Shown: in pieces, positions 1 to 8,500 of the stretch | Numbering within the stretch: the stretch's first letter is position 1 | How the letters are laid out: every line of letters starts with the position of its first letter | From: Desulfitobacterium dichloroeliminans LMG P-21439 | GTDB taxonomy: Bacteria > Bacillota > Desulfitobacteriia > Desulfitobacteriales > Desulfitobacteriaceae | NCBI RefSeq assembly: GCF_000243135.2 | Contig: NC_019903.1 | Location: 2,022,001-2,086,000, forward strand | DNA: 64,000 nucleotides | Direction: 5' to 3' | The notes under the pieces: generated by a model | What the model saw: the letters and a program-made list of their open reading frames with translations, nothing else | Database searches by the model: none | Told to the model about the DNA's origin: nothing | Translations under genes and position numbers: made by a program

Positions 1-487
1 GTCCGCCGTCGATGACCCGCTTGGCCGTGGCAAGACTTTCCTCAATATCGAGTTTAGTGATACTGCTCAGAGAAGGCAGCTCCATTTTCTCCGCCATGCG
101 CACTGCAACTTGGGCTGAGCCGTTATCTGTATCCATTACTCCGGCAAGGATGATATCGTAAGTTAAGGTTTTCACTGCTTGGGCAAGGATTGTGGCAGCC
201 ATGCCTTCATCTACCTCACCTAATGCAGGGTCATTAATATGAAGAGCTTTATCGGCACCCATGGCTAAGGCGCTGCGAATTGCCGCTGTAGCTTGATCTC
301 CCCCCAAAGTAACAATGGTTACCTCGCCACCAAATTTTTCCTTGATACGCAACGCCTCTTCGATGGCGTATTCGTCCAAGGGGTTGATGACCAAAGTGAC
401 TCCGTTGGTGTCAATTTTCCCTTGATTATTTAAGACAATTTTTGCTTCAGTATCTACGGTTTGTTTCATTAATACCACAATGTTCAT
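1..487 (-). CDS. etfB: Electron transfer flavoprotein beta subunit (3' end outside window)
   Basis: The minus strand reads from ATG at 487 and stays open to the window edge, about 162 residues. The protein starts MNIVVLMKQTVDTEAKI and contains NPLDEYAIEEALRIKEKFGG and the ILAGVMDTDNGSAQV stretch typical of EtfB. EtfB carries AMP and, with the FAD-binding EtfA, takes electrons from acyl-CoA dehydrogenases. The start has the ribosome site AAGGGGG 6-8 bases upstream. It lies 66 bp behind bcd on the same strand, so hbd-bcd-etfB is very likely one operon, with etfA expected just outside the window. Family assignment is firm; the C-terminus is not visible. Confidence 0.93.
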   Translation of the reverse strand, partial: MNIVVLMKQTVDTEAKIVLNNQGKIDTNGVTLVINPLDEYAIEEALRIKEKFGGEVTIVTLGGDQATAAIRSALAMGADKALHINDPALGEVDEGMAATILAQAVKTLTYDIILAGVMDTDNGSAQVAVRMAEKMELPSLSSITKLDIEESLATAKRVIDGG

Positions 488-553
488 AAGGTACCCCCTT
501 GTTGGATTTCCATGGTGTTACTTCATTCCACTGGCTTACCTGATACGTCTTTT

Positions 554-1696
554 CTATTCCTTTAAAATATGGCTGGCAATAACGATTCGTTGTACTTCGC
601 TGGTTCCTTCATAAATCTCAGTAATCTTGGCATCTCTCATCATACGTTCTGCAGGATATTCGCGGGTATAGCCATAACCTCCGTGGAGTTGCACAGCTTG
701 AGTGGTAACCCACATAGCTGTTTCTGAGGCGTGAAGTTTAGCCATAGCCGAAGCTTTAGAAACAGGCTTATGCTGAGTAGCAAGATAAGCTGACTGATAA
801 ACAAGAAGACGAGCTGCCTCGATTTGAGTTGCCATATCTGCTAATTTGAATTGGTTTGCTTGAAATTGAGCAATAGGTTGACCAAACTGAACTCTCTCTT
901 TGGCATAATTTTTTGCCTGTTCGTAAGCACCTTGGGCGATACCTAAAGCTTGAGATGCAATACCAATTCGACCAAAGTCTAAGGTTATCATGGCAATCTT
1001 AAATCCTTGCCCTTCTTGACCTAAGAGATTTTCAGCAGGAATCCGAACATTGTCAAATACCAATTCGTAAGTAGCCGAAGAACGAATCCCCATCTTCTTT
1101 TCTTTCTTACCAAAGGTAAAACCGGGCATTCCCTTTTCTAAAATGAAAGCAGCAATTCCTTTGTTTCCTTTGCTTTTATCCATTTGAGCGGTGACCACGT
1201 AAGTATCTGCCTCATAAGCATTGGTAATAAATATCTTAGAACCATTGATAACATACTCATTGCCATCTTTCACGGCAGTAGTTCTAGTTCCTGAAGCATC
1301 GGAGCCGGCCATCGGCTCAGTTAAACCAAAAGCACCCAACTTTTCCCCACTGGCTAAAGGTACCAAATACTTTTGCTTTTGCTCTTCAGTACCAAAAAGA
1401 TAAATAGGATTTGCGCAGAGACTGGAATGGGCAGAAACTGTAACCCCTACAGAAGCATCAACTCTTGATAATTCTTCAACGGCAATAGCATAGGATAGAT
1501 AATCTGCTTCTACCCCACCGTATTTTTCCGGAAAGGTGATTCCTGCTAAACCTAACTCGGACAGTTTGTTCCATATCTCGCGTGGGAATTCTTCTTTCTC
1601 ATCCCGTTCTTCTGCACCAGCGGCACACTCATTCTCAGCAAAATCACGCACCATTTTCCTCATCATTACATGGTCTTCACTTAATTCAAACATCAT
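554..1696 (-). CDS. bcd: Short-chain (butyryl-type) acyl-CoA dehydrogenase
   Basis: A full-length 380-residue flavoprotein of the acyl-CoA dehydrogenase family. It oxidises short acyl-CoA to enoyl-CoA, or in butyrate formers the electron-bifurcating Bcd-Etf complex runs in reverse. Visible are the FAD-binding segment [17 protein letters not shown] (about 121-137), the helical C-terminal domain, and near the end [17 protein letters not shown], whose Glu is the catalytic base in butyryl-CoA dehydrogenases. The start is MM with GAGGGG about 9 bases upstream. It sits between hbd and etfB, the normal order of a beta-oxidation or butyrate module. Chain length and direction cannot be read from sequence, and no crotonase or thiolase is in the window. 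Confidence 0.93.
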   Translation of the reverse strand: MMFELSEDHVMMRKMVRDFAENECAAGAEERDEKEEFPREIWNKLSELGLAGITFPEKYGGVEADYLSYAIAVEELSRVDASVGVTVSAHSSLCANPIYLFGTEEQKQKYLVPLASGEKLGAFGLTEPMAGSDASGTRTTAVKDGNEYVINGSKIFITNAYEADTYVVTAQMDKSKGNKGIAAFILEKGMPGFTFGKKEKKMGIRSSATYELVFDNVRIPAENLLGQEGQGFKIAMITLDFGRIGIASQALGIAQGAYEQAKNYAKERVQFGQPIAQFQANQFKLADMATQIEAARLLVYQSAYLATQHKPVSKASAMAKLHASETAMWVTTQAVQLHGGYGYTREYPAERMMRDAKITEIYEGTSEVQRIVIASHILKE

Positions 1697-1739
1697 AGTT
1701 TTCGACCCCTCTCAAATCTTTCTTTATCTATCTCTAACC

Positions 1740-2579
1740 TTAATAGGTATAGAAACCTCTACCTGTTTTACGTCCTAACCAGCCAGCTTTAACATATTTT
1801 CTTAACAAAGGGCAAGGACGATATTTATCGCCGAGTCCCTCATGGAGAACGTCACATATAGCAAGTACTGTATCAAGGCCGATTAAATCCGCTAAGGCCA
1901 AGGGCCCCATGGGATGATTAGCTCCCAGCTTCATTACATTATCAATAGCTTCTGGCTTAGCTATGCCTTCATTCAAAGTCCAAATCGCTTCATTGATCAT
2001 AGGAATCAAGATACGGTTAGCAACAAACCCAGGGGCATCATTAACTTCTACCGGAGTTTTACCCATAGCGATACTTAAGGTTTCAATTTGGGTATACACT
2101 TCATCACTGGTAGCCAAGCCGCGAATAATTTCTACCAGCTTCATGACTGGGACGGGATTCATAAAATGCATACCAATCACTCTGTCGGGTCTCTTGGTAC
2201 AGGCTCCAACTTCAGTAATCGGTAATGAAGATGTGTTGGAGGCTAAGATAGTATGTTCGGGACAAACCTCATCCAACTTTTTGAAGATTTCTCCTTTGAT
2301 AGCCATATTTTCTATGGCCGCCTCAATGACTAAATCAGCATTTTTAGCGTCTTCAAGGTTAGAACTTTTTTGGAACCTCTCCAAAATATTGGTTTTTTCT
2401 TCTGAGGTTAATTTACCCTTTTCTACATTTCGGGCTAGGGTTTTCTCGATGTTCTTAAGGCCACGTTCAACGAATTCCTCCTTAATATCATTGAGAATGA
2501 CTGTGTACCCCGCTTGAGCTGCTACTTGGGCAATTCCGGATCCCATCTGACCCGCTCCAATAACCATAATAGTTTTCAT
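1740..2579 (-). CDS. hbd: 3-hydroxybutyryl-CoA dehydrogenase
   Basis: A 279-residue NAD(P)-dependent 3-hydroxyacyl-CoA dehydrogenase of usual single-domain length. The N-terminal Rossmann motif [18 protein letters not shown] is at about 7-24. The catalytic histidine region [17 protein letters not shown] is near 140, and the C-terminal dimer domain carries [12 protein letters not shown] and [12 protein letters not shown]. It interconverts 3-hydroxybutyryl-CoA and acetoacetyl-CoA. It is the first gene of the operon; a sigma-54 promoter lies about 165 bp upstream of the start, giving a leader near 150 nt. The ribosome site is GGGGGAG. Confidence 0.94.
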   Translation of the reverse strand: MKTIMVIGAGQMGSGIAQVAAQAGYTVILNDIKEEFVERGLKNIEKTLARNVEKGKLTSEEKTNILERFQKSSNLEDAKNADLVIEAAIENMAIKGEIFKKLDEVCPEHTILASNTSSLPITEVGACTKRPDRVIGMHFMNPVPVMKLVEIIRGLATSDEVYTQIETLSIAMGKTPVEVNDAPGFVANRILIPMINEAIWTLNEGIAKPEAIDNVMKLGANHPMGPLALADLIGLDTVLAICDVLHEGLGDKYRPCPLLRKYVKAGWLGRKTGRGFYTY

Positions 2580-2742
2580 AAAACTCTCCCCCTCTAACTT
2601 AAATCACATTTCTTATTGGTTTAGAAATTACATACTGTAGATATGTTTTATTTCATAGAACTACGAGATGCAAGGTCGCAAGAGATTTGGACCTAGAATT
2701 ATAATCGAAATTTTATGAATTATTCAACTATCATAGTATTTA

Positions 2743-2758
2743 TGCAAATACCATGCCA
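2743..2758 (-). promoter_or_regulatory. Sigma-54 (-24/-12) promoter of hbd-bcd-etfB
   Basis: On the minus strand the sequence TGGCATGGTATTTGCA matches the sigma-54 consensus TGGCAC-N5-TTGCA in all but one base, with GG and GC exactly ten bases apart. It points at hbd and predicts a transcript start near 2732. Such promoters need an AAA+ activator. The neighbouring upstream gene encodes one, but it is broken by an insertion sequence. Confidence 0.82.
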
Positions 2759-2761
2759 AAA

Positions 2762-2777
2762 TCCCAAGCGCTTGGGA
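2762..2777. promoter_or_regulatory. Perfect 16-bp palindrome beside the -24 element
   Basis: TCCCAAGCGCTTGGGA is self-complementary over all 16 bases and ends 3 bp upstream of the -24 box. The same 16 bases recur at 53950-53965. It is probably a dimeric protein site. It lies closer than normal sigma-54 enhancers, so a repressor or another DNA-binding protein is also possible. Confidence 0.6.
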
Positions 2778-2874
2778 ATATACCTCTACAAATCCTTATA
2801 CTGTCACGAATATTCTGAATAGTCACAATTGCGGGGATATTATGTACTTGTGGGCATTAGGTTTTGTGTCTATA

Positions 2875-2966
2875 TTTTGAGACAGTAAATTATTGAGGAA
2901 AATGCGTAGATGCTTAAGTCGTCCATTTTAGATTCATATGTCTCATTTAAAGACACTGTCTCAAAA
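2875..2966. repeat. 12-bp inverted repeats bounding a 92-bp AT-rich segment
   Basis: TTTTGAGACAGT at 2875-2886 is perfectly complementary to ACTGTCTCAAAA at 2955-2966. No coding sequence lies between and no clear target duplication is visible outside. It could be a small transposon-derived element or a long weak stem-loop. Confidence 0.4.
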
Positions 2967-3002
2967 AAACACAGCCTCTCTGAGCAGAGATACTGTGTTT
3001 TT
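2964..3002 (-). terminator. Terminator of the sigma-54 activator gene
   Basis: An A-rich/T-rich inverted repeat with paired arms ACACAG/CTGTGT and inner arms TCTCT/AGAGA lies 7 bp downstream of the activator stop codon. On the minus strand it is followed by a run of seven T. Confidence 0.8.
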
Positions 3003-3008
3003 GTAAAG

Positions 3009-3772
3009 CTATTTAATATTATATTTAGCAAGCTTTTTATAAAGAACTGAACGGTGAATTCCTAGCATTCGAGCAGCATGAACTCTATTACCTTGAACAC
3101 TAATCAACGTCTTCTGGATGATCTCACGTTCTACTTCTTGTAAAGTATGTTCTAATGTATGTTCTGCTTTGAAGGAGTATGAATCCACGAAACCAGGCAA
3201 AGCAAGGTGCTTAGTCTGAATCAAGGGTTCATCACAGACGACTATCGCTCGTTCTAAGATGTTTTCCAGCTCTCGTATGTTGCCCGGCCAATCATAAGAA
3301 CTCAAATGGGCAAGGCTCTCCGGGGTATAACCTTGGATATTCGTTCCCAGTCGTTTATTCACCTTTTCTATGAGACTTTCAGAAATTAACCCGATATCTT
3401 CTTTGCGCTCTCTTAAAGGCGGTAACTCAATAGATAATACATTAAGCCGATAATAGAGATCGAGTCGAAATTCGTGTTCCATCACCATTCTGTGAAGGTC
3501 TCTATTTGTGGCGGCAATAATCCGGACATCAACTTTGATTGGCTCAGTCCCACCTAAACGCTCTAATTCACGCTCTTGCAGCACCCGCAATAACTTAGCC
3601 TGCATGACTATGGACATATCACCGATCTCGTCGAGGAAAATCGTTCCTTTATCCGCAAGTTCAAATTTACCCGGCTTACCACCTTTACGCGCCCCGGTAA
3701 ATGCACCCTCTTCATAGCCAAATAGCTCTGATTCAAGAAGATCTTCCGGCAGGGCTGCGCAATTGACTTTAA
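3009..3772 (-). pseudogene. Sigma-54-dependent activator, C-terminal half (cut by IS element)
   Basis: This is the 3' half of an enhancer-binding protein. Reading in from the IS junction it starts [20 protein letters not shown] and continues through GAFTGA (the sigma-54 contact loop), the Walker B region [11 protein letters not shown], the arginine-finger/sensor region [14 protein letters not shown] and [17 protein letters not shown]. It ends in a Fis-type helix-turn-helix ([22 protein letters not shown]). An ATG at 3617 could start an internal product, but that would lack Walker A and GAFTGA. Joining this half to 5428-6777 with one copy of TTTAA restores an uninterrupted 702-codon frame, so the gene was intact before insertion. 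The remaining protein cannot be a normal activator. Confidence 0.93.
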
Positions 3773-5427
3773 CCTAAATTCCACGTGTGTTTTTTATTAG
3801 CTTCAAAAATCACTATTTCACGAAGAATTTAGACTGCTTCTCACACATTGTAACATTATTTACAACCACCTTTCAATCATTTTTGATAAATCATTGATTT
3901 CATCTTTGCTGCAATGATACTTAATAAACTCTGCAAGTTATCCACAGAGCAACACTCAATTTTATTGATGATATTCTTATTATACCAGACATTTTTCATA
4001 CACTCCCTTGTACGGATAGTTTTCCGACAACTTCATGATTACATATCTTGCGGTTTTGATTATTTTTGCTGCAAGAAATACATACTTCAAACGAAAGGTC
4101 TTTATTTGCTGTCTGTATTCTGAAGAGTCCAAGGAATCAAACTTGAACAACAAAAATAGGTTATATGAAAGCATCATCATTTGAAACACGGCTTCATTCG
4201 CCCAAAATGACTTTAGCAAGAGATGACCCACCGCCATGTCGTATTTGGCTTCTTTGATATAGTTTTCAGCATTACCACGCTTTTCATAGTATATAACTAC
4301 TTTTTCAGAAAGCAAGGTAGTATTTGTTACAAAGAAAAAGTAGTCGTATTCGGAACCTTCTAAAAGTGATAATTGTGCTCTTTCTTTTTCTGGTTTCAGT
4401 ACGCGAGATACGACAAATCTTCTGTCTTTTTCCCATTTAACTAATTTTGTATACAGTTCTGTAGTTTCTCTACCTTCTTCTCCTTTAACGAATACAATTG
4501 ATGAATTCGTTGCTTGTGAGGTGAGTGTAGAATAACTTTTGGCTTTAATTAAATATTTGCATCCAAGAGATTCTATCGTTTCGATAATTTTTCATCAAAG
4601 TAGCCACTATCCATTCGAAATAAAATTTCTAAATCGTCTGATTTGATGTTAGCAACAATTTCTTTGATCATTTCCGCAGCACCGTTTGCAGTGTAAGTAT
4701 TGCCACTTCTTACAAATCCGGTAACATATGCTTTTAATTCGTCGCAAAATGCAAATTGGATATTGTAGCATCGGTTTCCCAGTTTCTTAGGATTATATCC
4801 TTTTGACGCACCTTCTTGATGACCTTCTACGTTAATTACACTACTATCAATATCAATCGTAATGGATGTCAATTTACTTTTAGTGAGCAGTTTTTTAAAG
4901 ACTTTAAAATTAATGTCTCTAAACATTTGGGTTGTCTTGAAGTTGAAGTTTCCTAGAAACCGTGACACTGTTTCAGGTTCTTTTACGGAAATATCAAACT
5001 CGTTGACGAGGGGATCATTTTGAAGTAGCTTTAGACGTTCTAACTTATCAATGCCAATGAAGTGACCGCAGAGCATGGTCTTTATATGATTCATCTTGAT
5101 TTTATTTGTTGAGTCATTATCAAATACGAGGTCATTTTCAATAAAATCAAAAATCCCATTGCTTTTTGCATTCTCAAGGAGCAGAAAAAGACCTGCATTT
5201 GATGTTAGATTCTTAGCTTTGAAATCAATTTTATTAATCATAATTAGAACCCCTTTTTACTACTTTTCTTACTATTATTTTACCATATATCGAGTCATAA
5301 AAGCTGATAATTTAACATATTTTTGAGCACTTTTCTTTCACCCAATGGGTGAAAGCTGAATTTCGAAGGAACGCATATTTATCAAGGCTTTGATTATGCT
5401 TTTTGAAGTACTGACGTAGAATCTAGG
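3773..5427 (-). mobile_element. IS1380-family insertion sequence, 1655 bp, 5-bp target duplication
   Basis: Both ends can be placed to the base. Left end CCTAAATTCCACGTGTG (3773-3789) and right end, read inward, CCTAGATTCTACGTCAG (5427-5411) agree at 13 of 17 positions. They are flanked by direct TTTAA copies at 3768-3772 and 5428-5432. Removing the element and one TTTAA rejoins the host gene in frame. The single transposase gene lies on the minus strand, in the same direction as the host gene, and is frameshifted. Length, CC-starting ends and transposase type all fit IS1380. Confidence 0.92.
3980..5241 (-). pseudogene. IS1380-type transposase, frameshifted
   Basis: A DDE transposase read in two frames. 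The first 222 codons (5241-4573) run from MINKIDFKAKNLTSNAGLFL through the typical ITIDIDSSVINVEGHQEGA and GYNPKKLGNRCYNIQFAF to RMDSGYFDEK. They then hit a stop just after a run of five T (plus strand 4589-4593). Adding one base there lets reading continue as IIETIESLGCKYLIKAKSYS through KWEKDRRFVVSRVLKPE and on to the end at 3980, about 420 residues in total. IS1380 transposases normally need no frameshift, so this is probably an inactivating one-base loss. Slippage on the A run of the mRNA cannot be excluded. The product is unlikely to be active unless reading shifts. Confidence 0.88.
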
Positions 5428-6777
5428 TTTAATATAAGGTCCATTGCTGCGACTACTCGATTTATGGATGGCGTGGGAAAAGACTTCTTTCCCTGTACCA
5501 CTTTCACCAAGGATAAGGATTGTCGAGGTTGTTTGCGATGCTCGCTTAGCTAAGGATTTTGCCTTTTTCATGGTTTGGCTCTCACCAATTATGTCATCAA
5601 AAGCGAATTTAGATGAATGAAGCTTACCGAATTCTTCTTTGTAGTAGGCTAAATTTTCTTCGAGTCTCATGACTTTCTTAGCAAATGTTTTGGCTATCTC
5701 CATATTCTTAAATAAGGTCTTTGCCAGTGCACCAACAACTTTACCCTCACGTTCAATCGGAACACTCATAATAATAAAATCGCGATTGTTAATATGCCAG
5801 GTTTCCGCAAATTGAGCCTTGCCTGATTTTAGAATTTGTGGAAGATTGGAATTCCGACTTATATCTTGTATCTTTTTACCAATGACATCCTTTGCCTCAA
5901 GCTCCATAACATCTAAGAAGAATTGATTCATTAGAATGACCGTTTCCTGATCATCAATAACGACCATTCCTTCATAGGAATTTTCAACCACAGCTTCTAA
6001 GGTTGCCATAAGCTTTTCATTGGAGCTTAAACGATGCGTCACCTCTTCCAGTTCGGTAATATCTTTGAATACTGCCACTGCTCCGAGTACTTTCTCCCCG
6101 AGGATGATAGGTGAAAAATCAACATTCGTATTCAGTACTCCAAAAGTCATTCGGACACCTCGAAGCTCTCGGCCCGATACCAGTGCTTTATAGGTTAAAG
6201 AATCAGGAAAAAAATCTTGGATGGGCTTACCAAGGACTTCTTCAGCATGGAAACTCAAGGTCTTCTCCGCTGATGGATTGTAAAATATTATTCGTCCATT
6301 AGCGTCAATAGCCACTACGGCGTTATGAACAGAGTGAATGATTTGGTTAATATAATAGTCGAGGTCTTTTAATAGTTCGAGCATGATATGTAAGTTGTCC
6401 TGTAGTTTTAACTCCCCTAAAAATTGTCCATTTTGGCGAACCACATAGGCAGCCGGCCATTCTTTACTTATGACATGACCAAGATTAAAGAGAAGACCAT
6501 TTTCTTCAAAGAGCAACCACTCTGTTTGTCTAATCAGTGAGTCGACGGAAGCGGCAGGGTCATAAATACCCTTGGCGAAGGAATTAAGAATGTCAGCAGC
6601 TTCAATAACTCCTTGCAGGTATCCTTCTTCGTTGACAACTGCAATACGAGTAAGACCTTCGTCTAAAATAAGCGAAAGTGCTTCATTCAGTAGAGTTCCT
6701 TCTTGAAGATAGTCGGGCGAAAGGATTAATTTTTGATTTTCTAATAAAGAAAGTCCACTTGAAACAAAGCCTTTCAT
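5428..6777 (-). pseudogene. Sigma-54-dependent activator, N-terminal half (CBS-PAS-AAA+)
   Basis: The 5' half of the activator. Residues 1-120 resemble a CBS-domain pair (LSLILDEGLTRIAVVNEEGY, VIEAADILNSF). PAS domains follow at about 140-250 (VHNAVVAIDANGRIIFYNPS) and 265-370 (NSYEGMVVIDDQETVILMNQ). The AAA+ domain begins near 405 with Walker A GESGTGKE and breaks at SNGPYIK. After that, translation would run into the IS and add about 30 foreign residues to a stop at 5338. ATG at 6777 is preferred over the GTG at 6792 because GAGGTG sits 7 bases upstream of it. It probably controlled hbd-bcd-etf in response to a ligand or redox cue, which is inferred from adjacency and the sigma-54 promoter. 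Confidence 0.92.
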
Positions 6778-7011
6778 CACATTGCACCTCACAATTTGCT
6801 ACATTTAATTACGAATAGCAGTTGTCCTATATTCATTATTGTTTAAATTTTCTGTATACAAATGCAAAATCCTGCTTTTATCATATAATTAATATTTAAT
6901 TATCTGGACCTAACGTTTTAACTGCGAACTCATGCGATTTCCCCCCTGCCTCTATGGGCAGCGGATACCCGAGGGCAAATACGTCCAATCTCGTCTTTTA
7001 AATAAAGATAA
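6778..7011. other. Non-coding stretch, partly GC-rich, unassigned
   Basis: The 234 bp between the activator start and the lplA terminator hold no credible gene. The half near the activator is AT-rich and should contain its promoter, which I cannot place. At about 6935-6985 there is a GC-rich patch with a possible CTGCC/GGCAG hairpin and runs of C. I compared it by eye with common riboswitch cores and recognised none. Confidence 0.4.
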
Positions 7012-7039
7012 ACTACTGCTTAGTGATATAGGCAGTAGT
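7012..7039 (-). terminator. Probable terminator of lplA
   Basis: A perfect 8-bp stem ACTACTGC/GCAGTAGT with a 12-base loop lies about 85 bp downstream of lplA. On the minus strand it is followed by a T-rich tract. Confidence 0.6.
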
Positions 7040-7122
7040 AAATAAATCTTTCTTGGTTTATGCGAAGAGATACCTGTTATAAAATATCAAGATAGGTTTT
7101 TTTGTAGGAGCTGGAAAGGCAC

Positions 7123-8130
7123 TTAGATATCTTTGACTTTATCCTTAAGCCAACTTTTTATATCTTCGATAACCAATTGATCTTCTGCTTGGACCTTGAC
7201 CGCATCTAAGACAAGGGCTAGTTCCTCGCCGTTAAAAGGTTTACCGAGGAAGCAATCACTGATCTCCTGAATAAGAGCAGCATTCATAGCATCGGAGTAG
7301 ATGGTAGACTCCGTGATACACCCTTTGTTTAGTCTTAGGCCCAGCTCGATGCCGCCCCATGGAAAACGTGTTTCTAAGACTAAATCAAATTGCGGTGTTT
7401 TCCCATAGCGCCATTCCCATGAGGCGTACTTTTCATAAAGCGACTTTAGATTGACATCCGTATCTTTAATCAATAGTGGATCTGAACATTCCCCATAAAG
7501 ACCTTGGAAGCTTTGACTAAGCTTTTCTTTCATTTGGCTAACCGTTAGGTCGGGTACATAGTTGCACAGGTTAGTTATTCGAGATTGGACCGATTCCACC
7601 CCTTTTGCGGCCATTTTTTCCTTAGATACTTGGAGGTATTTTCCTACTTTCTCTCCATCGACATGGACTAGAACGGTTCCATGATGATAGGCTTTGTCTT
7701 TTTCAAAATAAAACGCATTGCCAGAGAACTTCTTCCCATCTACGGTCAGATCATTACGGCCAGTGAATTCGGCCTCAATGCCCAGAGATTTGACTCCCTC
7801 GAGAATCACTTGCAGCTGTTTATGTAAATCATAAAGGTCTCGATCCATAATAAAGGTAAAGTTGAGATTGCCTAAGTCATGGAAAACCGCACCTCCACCG
7901 GATAGGCGGCGAGCAAGCTTTCCGCCATCTTCTTCGAGAGCTGTGCAGCGACATTCTTTCCAAGGATTTTGATTTCTCCCGATGACCACAGTATTTTGGT
8001 TTTGCCAGAGATAAAGGATAATTTGGTTTTTCTCAACTTTATTCAAGAGAAATTCTTCTAAGGCTAAATTATGCCAAGGATCAAAGACGTCGGATATAAC
8101 GATTTGAGTTTTCAGGGATTGGTGGGACAT
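7123..8130 (-). CDS. lplA: Lipoate-protein ligase A
   Basis: A protein of about 335 residues that activates free lipoate with ATP and attaches it to lipoyl domains of 2-oxoacid dehydrogenases or glycine-cleavage H protein. The catalytic domain shows RRLSGGGAVFHDLGNLNFTF (about 75-95), the lysine-containing DGKKFSGNAFYFEKDKAYHH and LVHVDGEKVGKYLQVSKEKM. The C-terminal accessory domain follows. This is the bacterial full-length LplA architecture rather than LipB or LipM. The start at 8130 is preferred over 8139 because GAGAGG lies 9 bases upstream of it and overlaps the earlier ATG. No lipoylated partner is encoded in the window. Confidence 0.93.
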   Translation of the reverse strand: MSHQSLKTQIVISDVFDPWHNLALEEFLLNKVEKNQIILYLWQNQNTVVIGRNQNPWKECRCTALEEDGGKLARRLSGGGAVFHDLGNLNFTFIMDRDLYDLHKQLQVILEGVKSLGIEAEFTGRNDLTVDGKKFSGNAFYFEKDKAYHHGTVLVHVDGEKVGKYLQVSKEKMAAKGVESVQSRITNLCNYVPDLTVSQMKEKLSQSFQGLYGECSDPLLIKDTDVNLKSLYEKYASWEWRYGKTPQFDLVLETRFPWGGIELGLRLNKGCITESTIYSDAMNAALIQEISDCFLGKPFNGEELALVLDAVKVQAEDQLVIEDIKSWLKDKVKDI

Positions 8131-8206
8131 GGGTACCATCCTCTCTTCTTAGAAATGCTAATTACATATTCGAAGTCTAAATTTTAACTCTTGCGCAAAT
8201 CTCTAA

Positions 8207-8347
8207 CTATTGGATTGTACAGATAAGCCATAGATTACCCAAGATCTGAACATCATAACGGGACTCCAGATATCTTTGCATGCTTTCAAGAGGGACAAGG
8301 TTGGATTCGATTAAGCCTTCACTCGACCTAGTTGCCCCCGAATGCAC
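8207..8347 (-). CDS. Possible 46-codon leader ORF upstream of lplA
   Basis: A GTG-started frame of 46 codons ends 77 bp before lplA. It lies between an extended -10 promoter and the gene, so it would be in the lplA leader. Residues include SEGLIESNLVPLESMQRYLE and end LGNLWLICTIQ. I see no clear ribosome site and recognise no family. A frame of this length can occur by chance, so it may be nothing, a small protein or a regulatory leader peptide. Confidence 0.22.
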   Translation of the reverse strand: MHSGATRSSEGLIESNLVPLESMQRYLESRYDVQILGNLWLICTIQ

Positions 8348-8365
8348 CTTAGACGGTCACACTAT

Positions 8366-8374
8366 ATTATAGCA
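8366..8374 (-). promoter_or_regulatory. Extended -10 promoter, probably for lplA
   Basis: The minus strand reads TGCTATAAT, an exact extended -10 element, just downstream of the preceding gene's terminator and about 235 bp before lplA. No good -35 is seen, which is usual for extended -10 promoters. Confidence 0.5.
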
Positions 8375-8424
8375 AAAGAGAAATATATTTTCGCCATAGA
8401 AAAATACGACTCTTGGGAGAAGGA

Positions 8425-8459
8425 TAAAAAATAAAACCGACTAGGTTGTTACCCTAATC
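8425..8459 (-). terminator. Terminator of the 8501-9355 gene
   Basis: The stem GATTAGG/CCTAGTC (one G-T pair) is followed on the minus strand by GGTTTTATTTTTT, about 40 bp after the stop codon. Confidence 0.75.
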
Positions 8460-8500
8460 TGTTTCGATTCAAGTTCACTTTCTTTCATTCCGCATATTGG

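Noticed and set aside
1963-2517. A 184-codon plus-strand open frame
   Set aside because: It lies opposite hbd, whose family sequence is complete, and has no ribosome site or recognisable product.
3009-3617. A complete small sigma-54 activator starting at the ATG at 3617
   Set aside because: Family sequence continues upstream to the IS junction and includes GAFTGA, so this is the tail of the disrupted gene.
3980-4315. A separate 111-residue gene
   Set aside because: It is the C-terminal part of the frameshifted IS transposase; the missing middle can be read in the same frame up to the frameshift.
6930-6990. A riboswitch upstream of the activator gene
   Set aside because: The GC-rich patch matches none of the riboswitch cores I could recall by eye; it is kept only as an unexplained segment.
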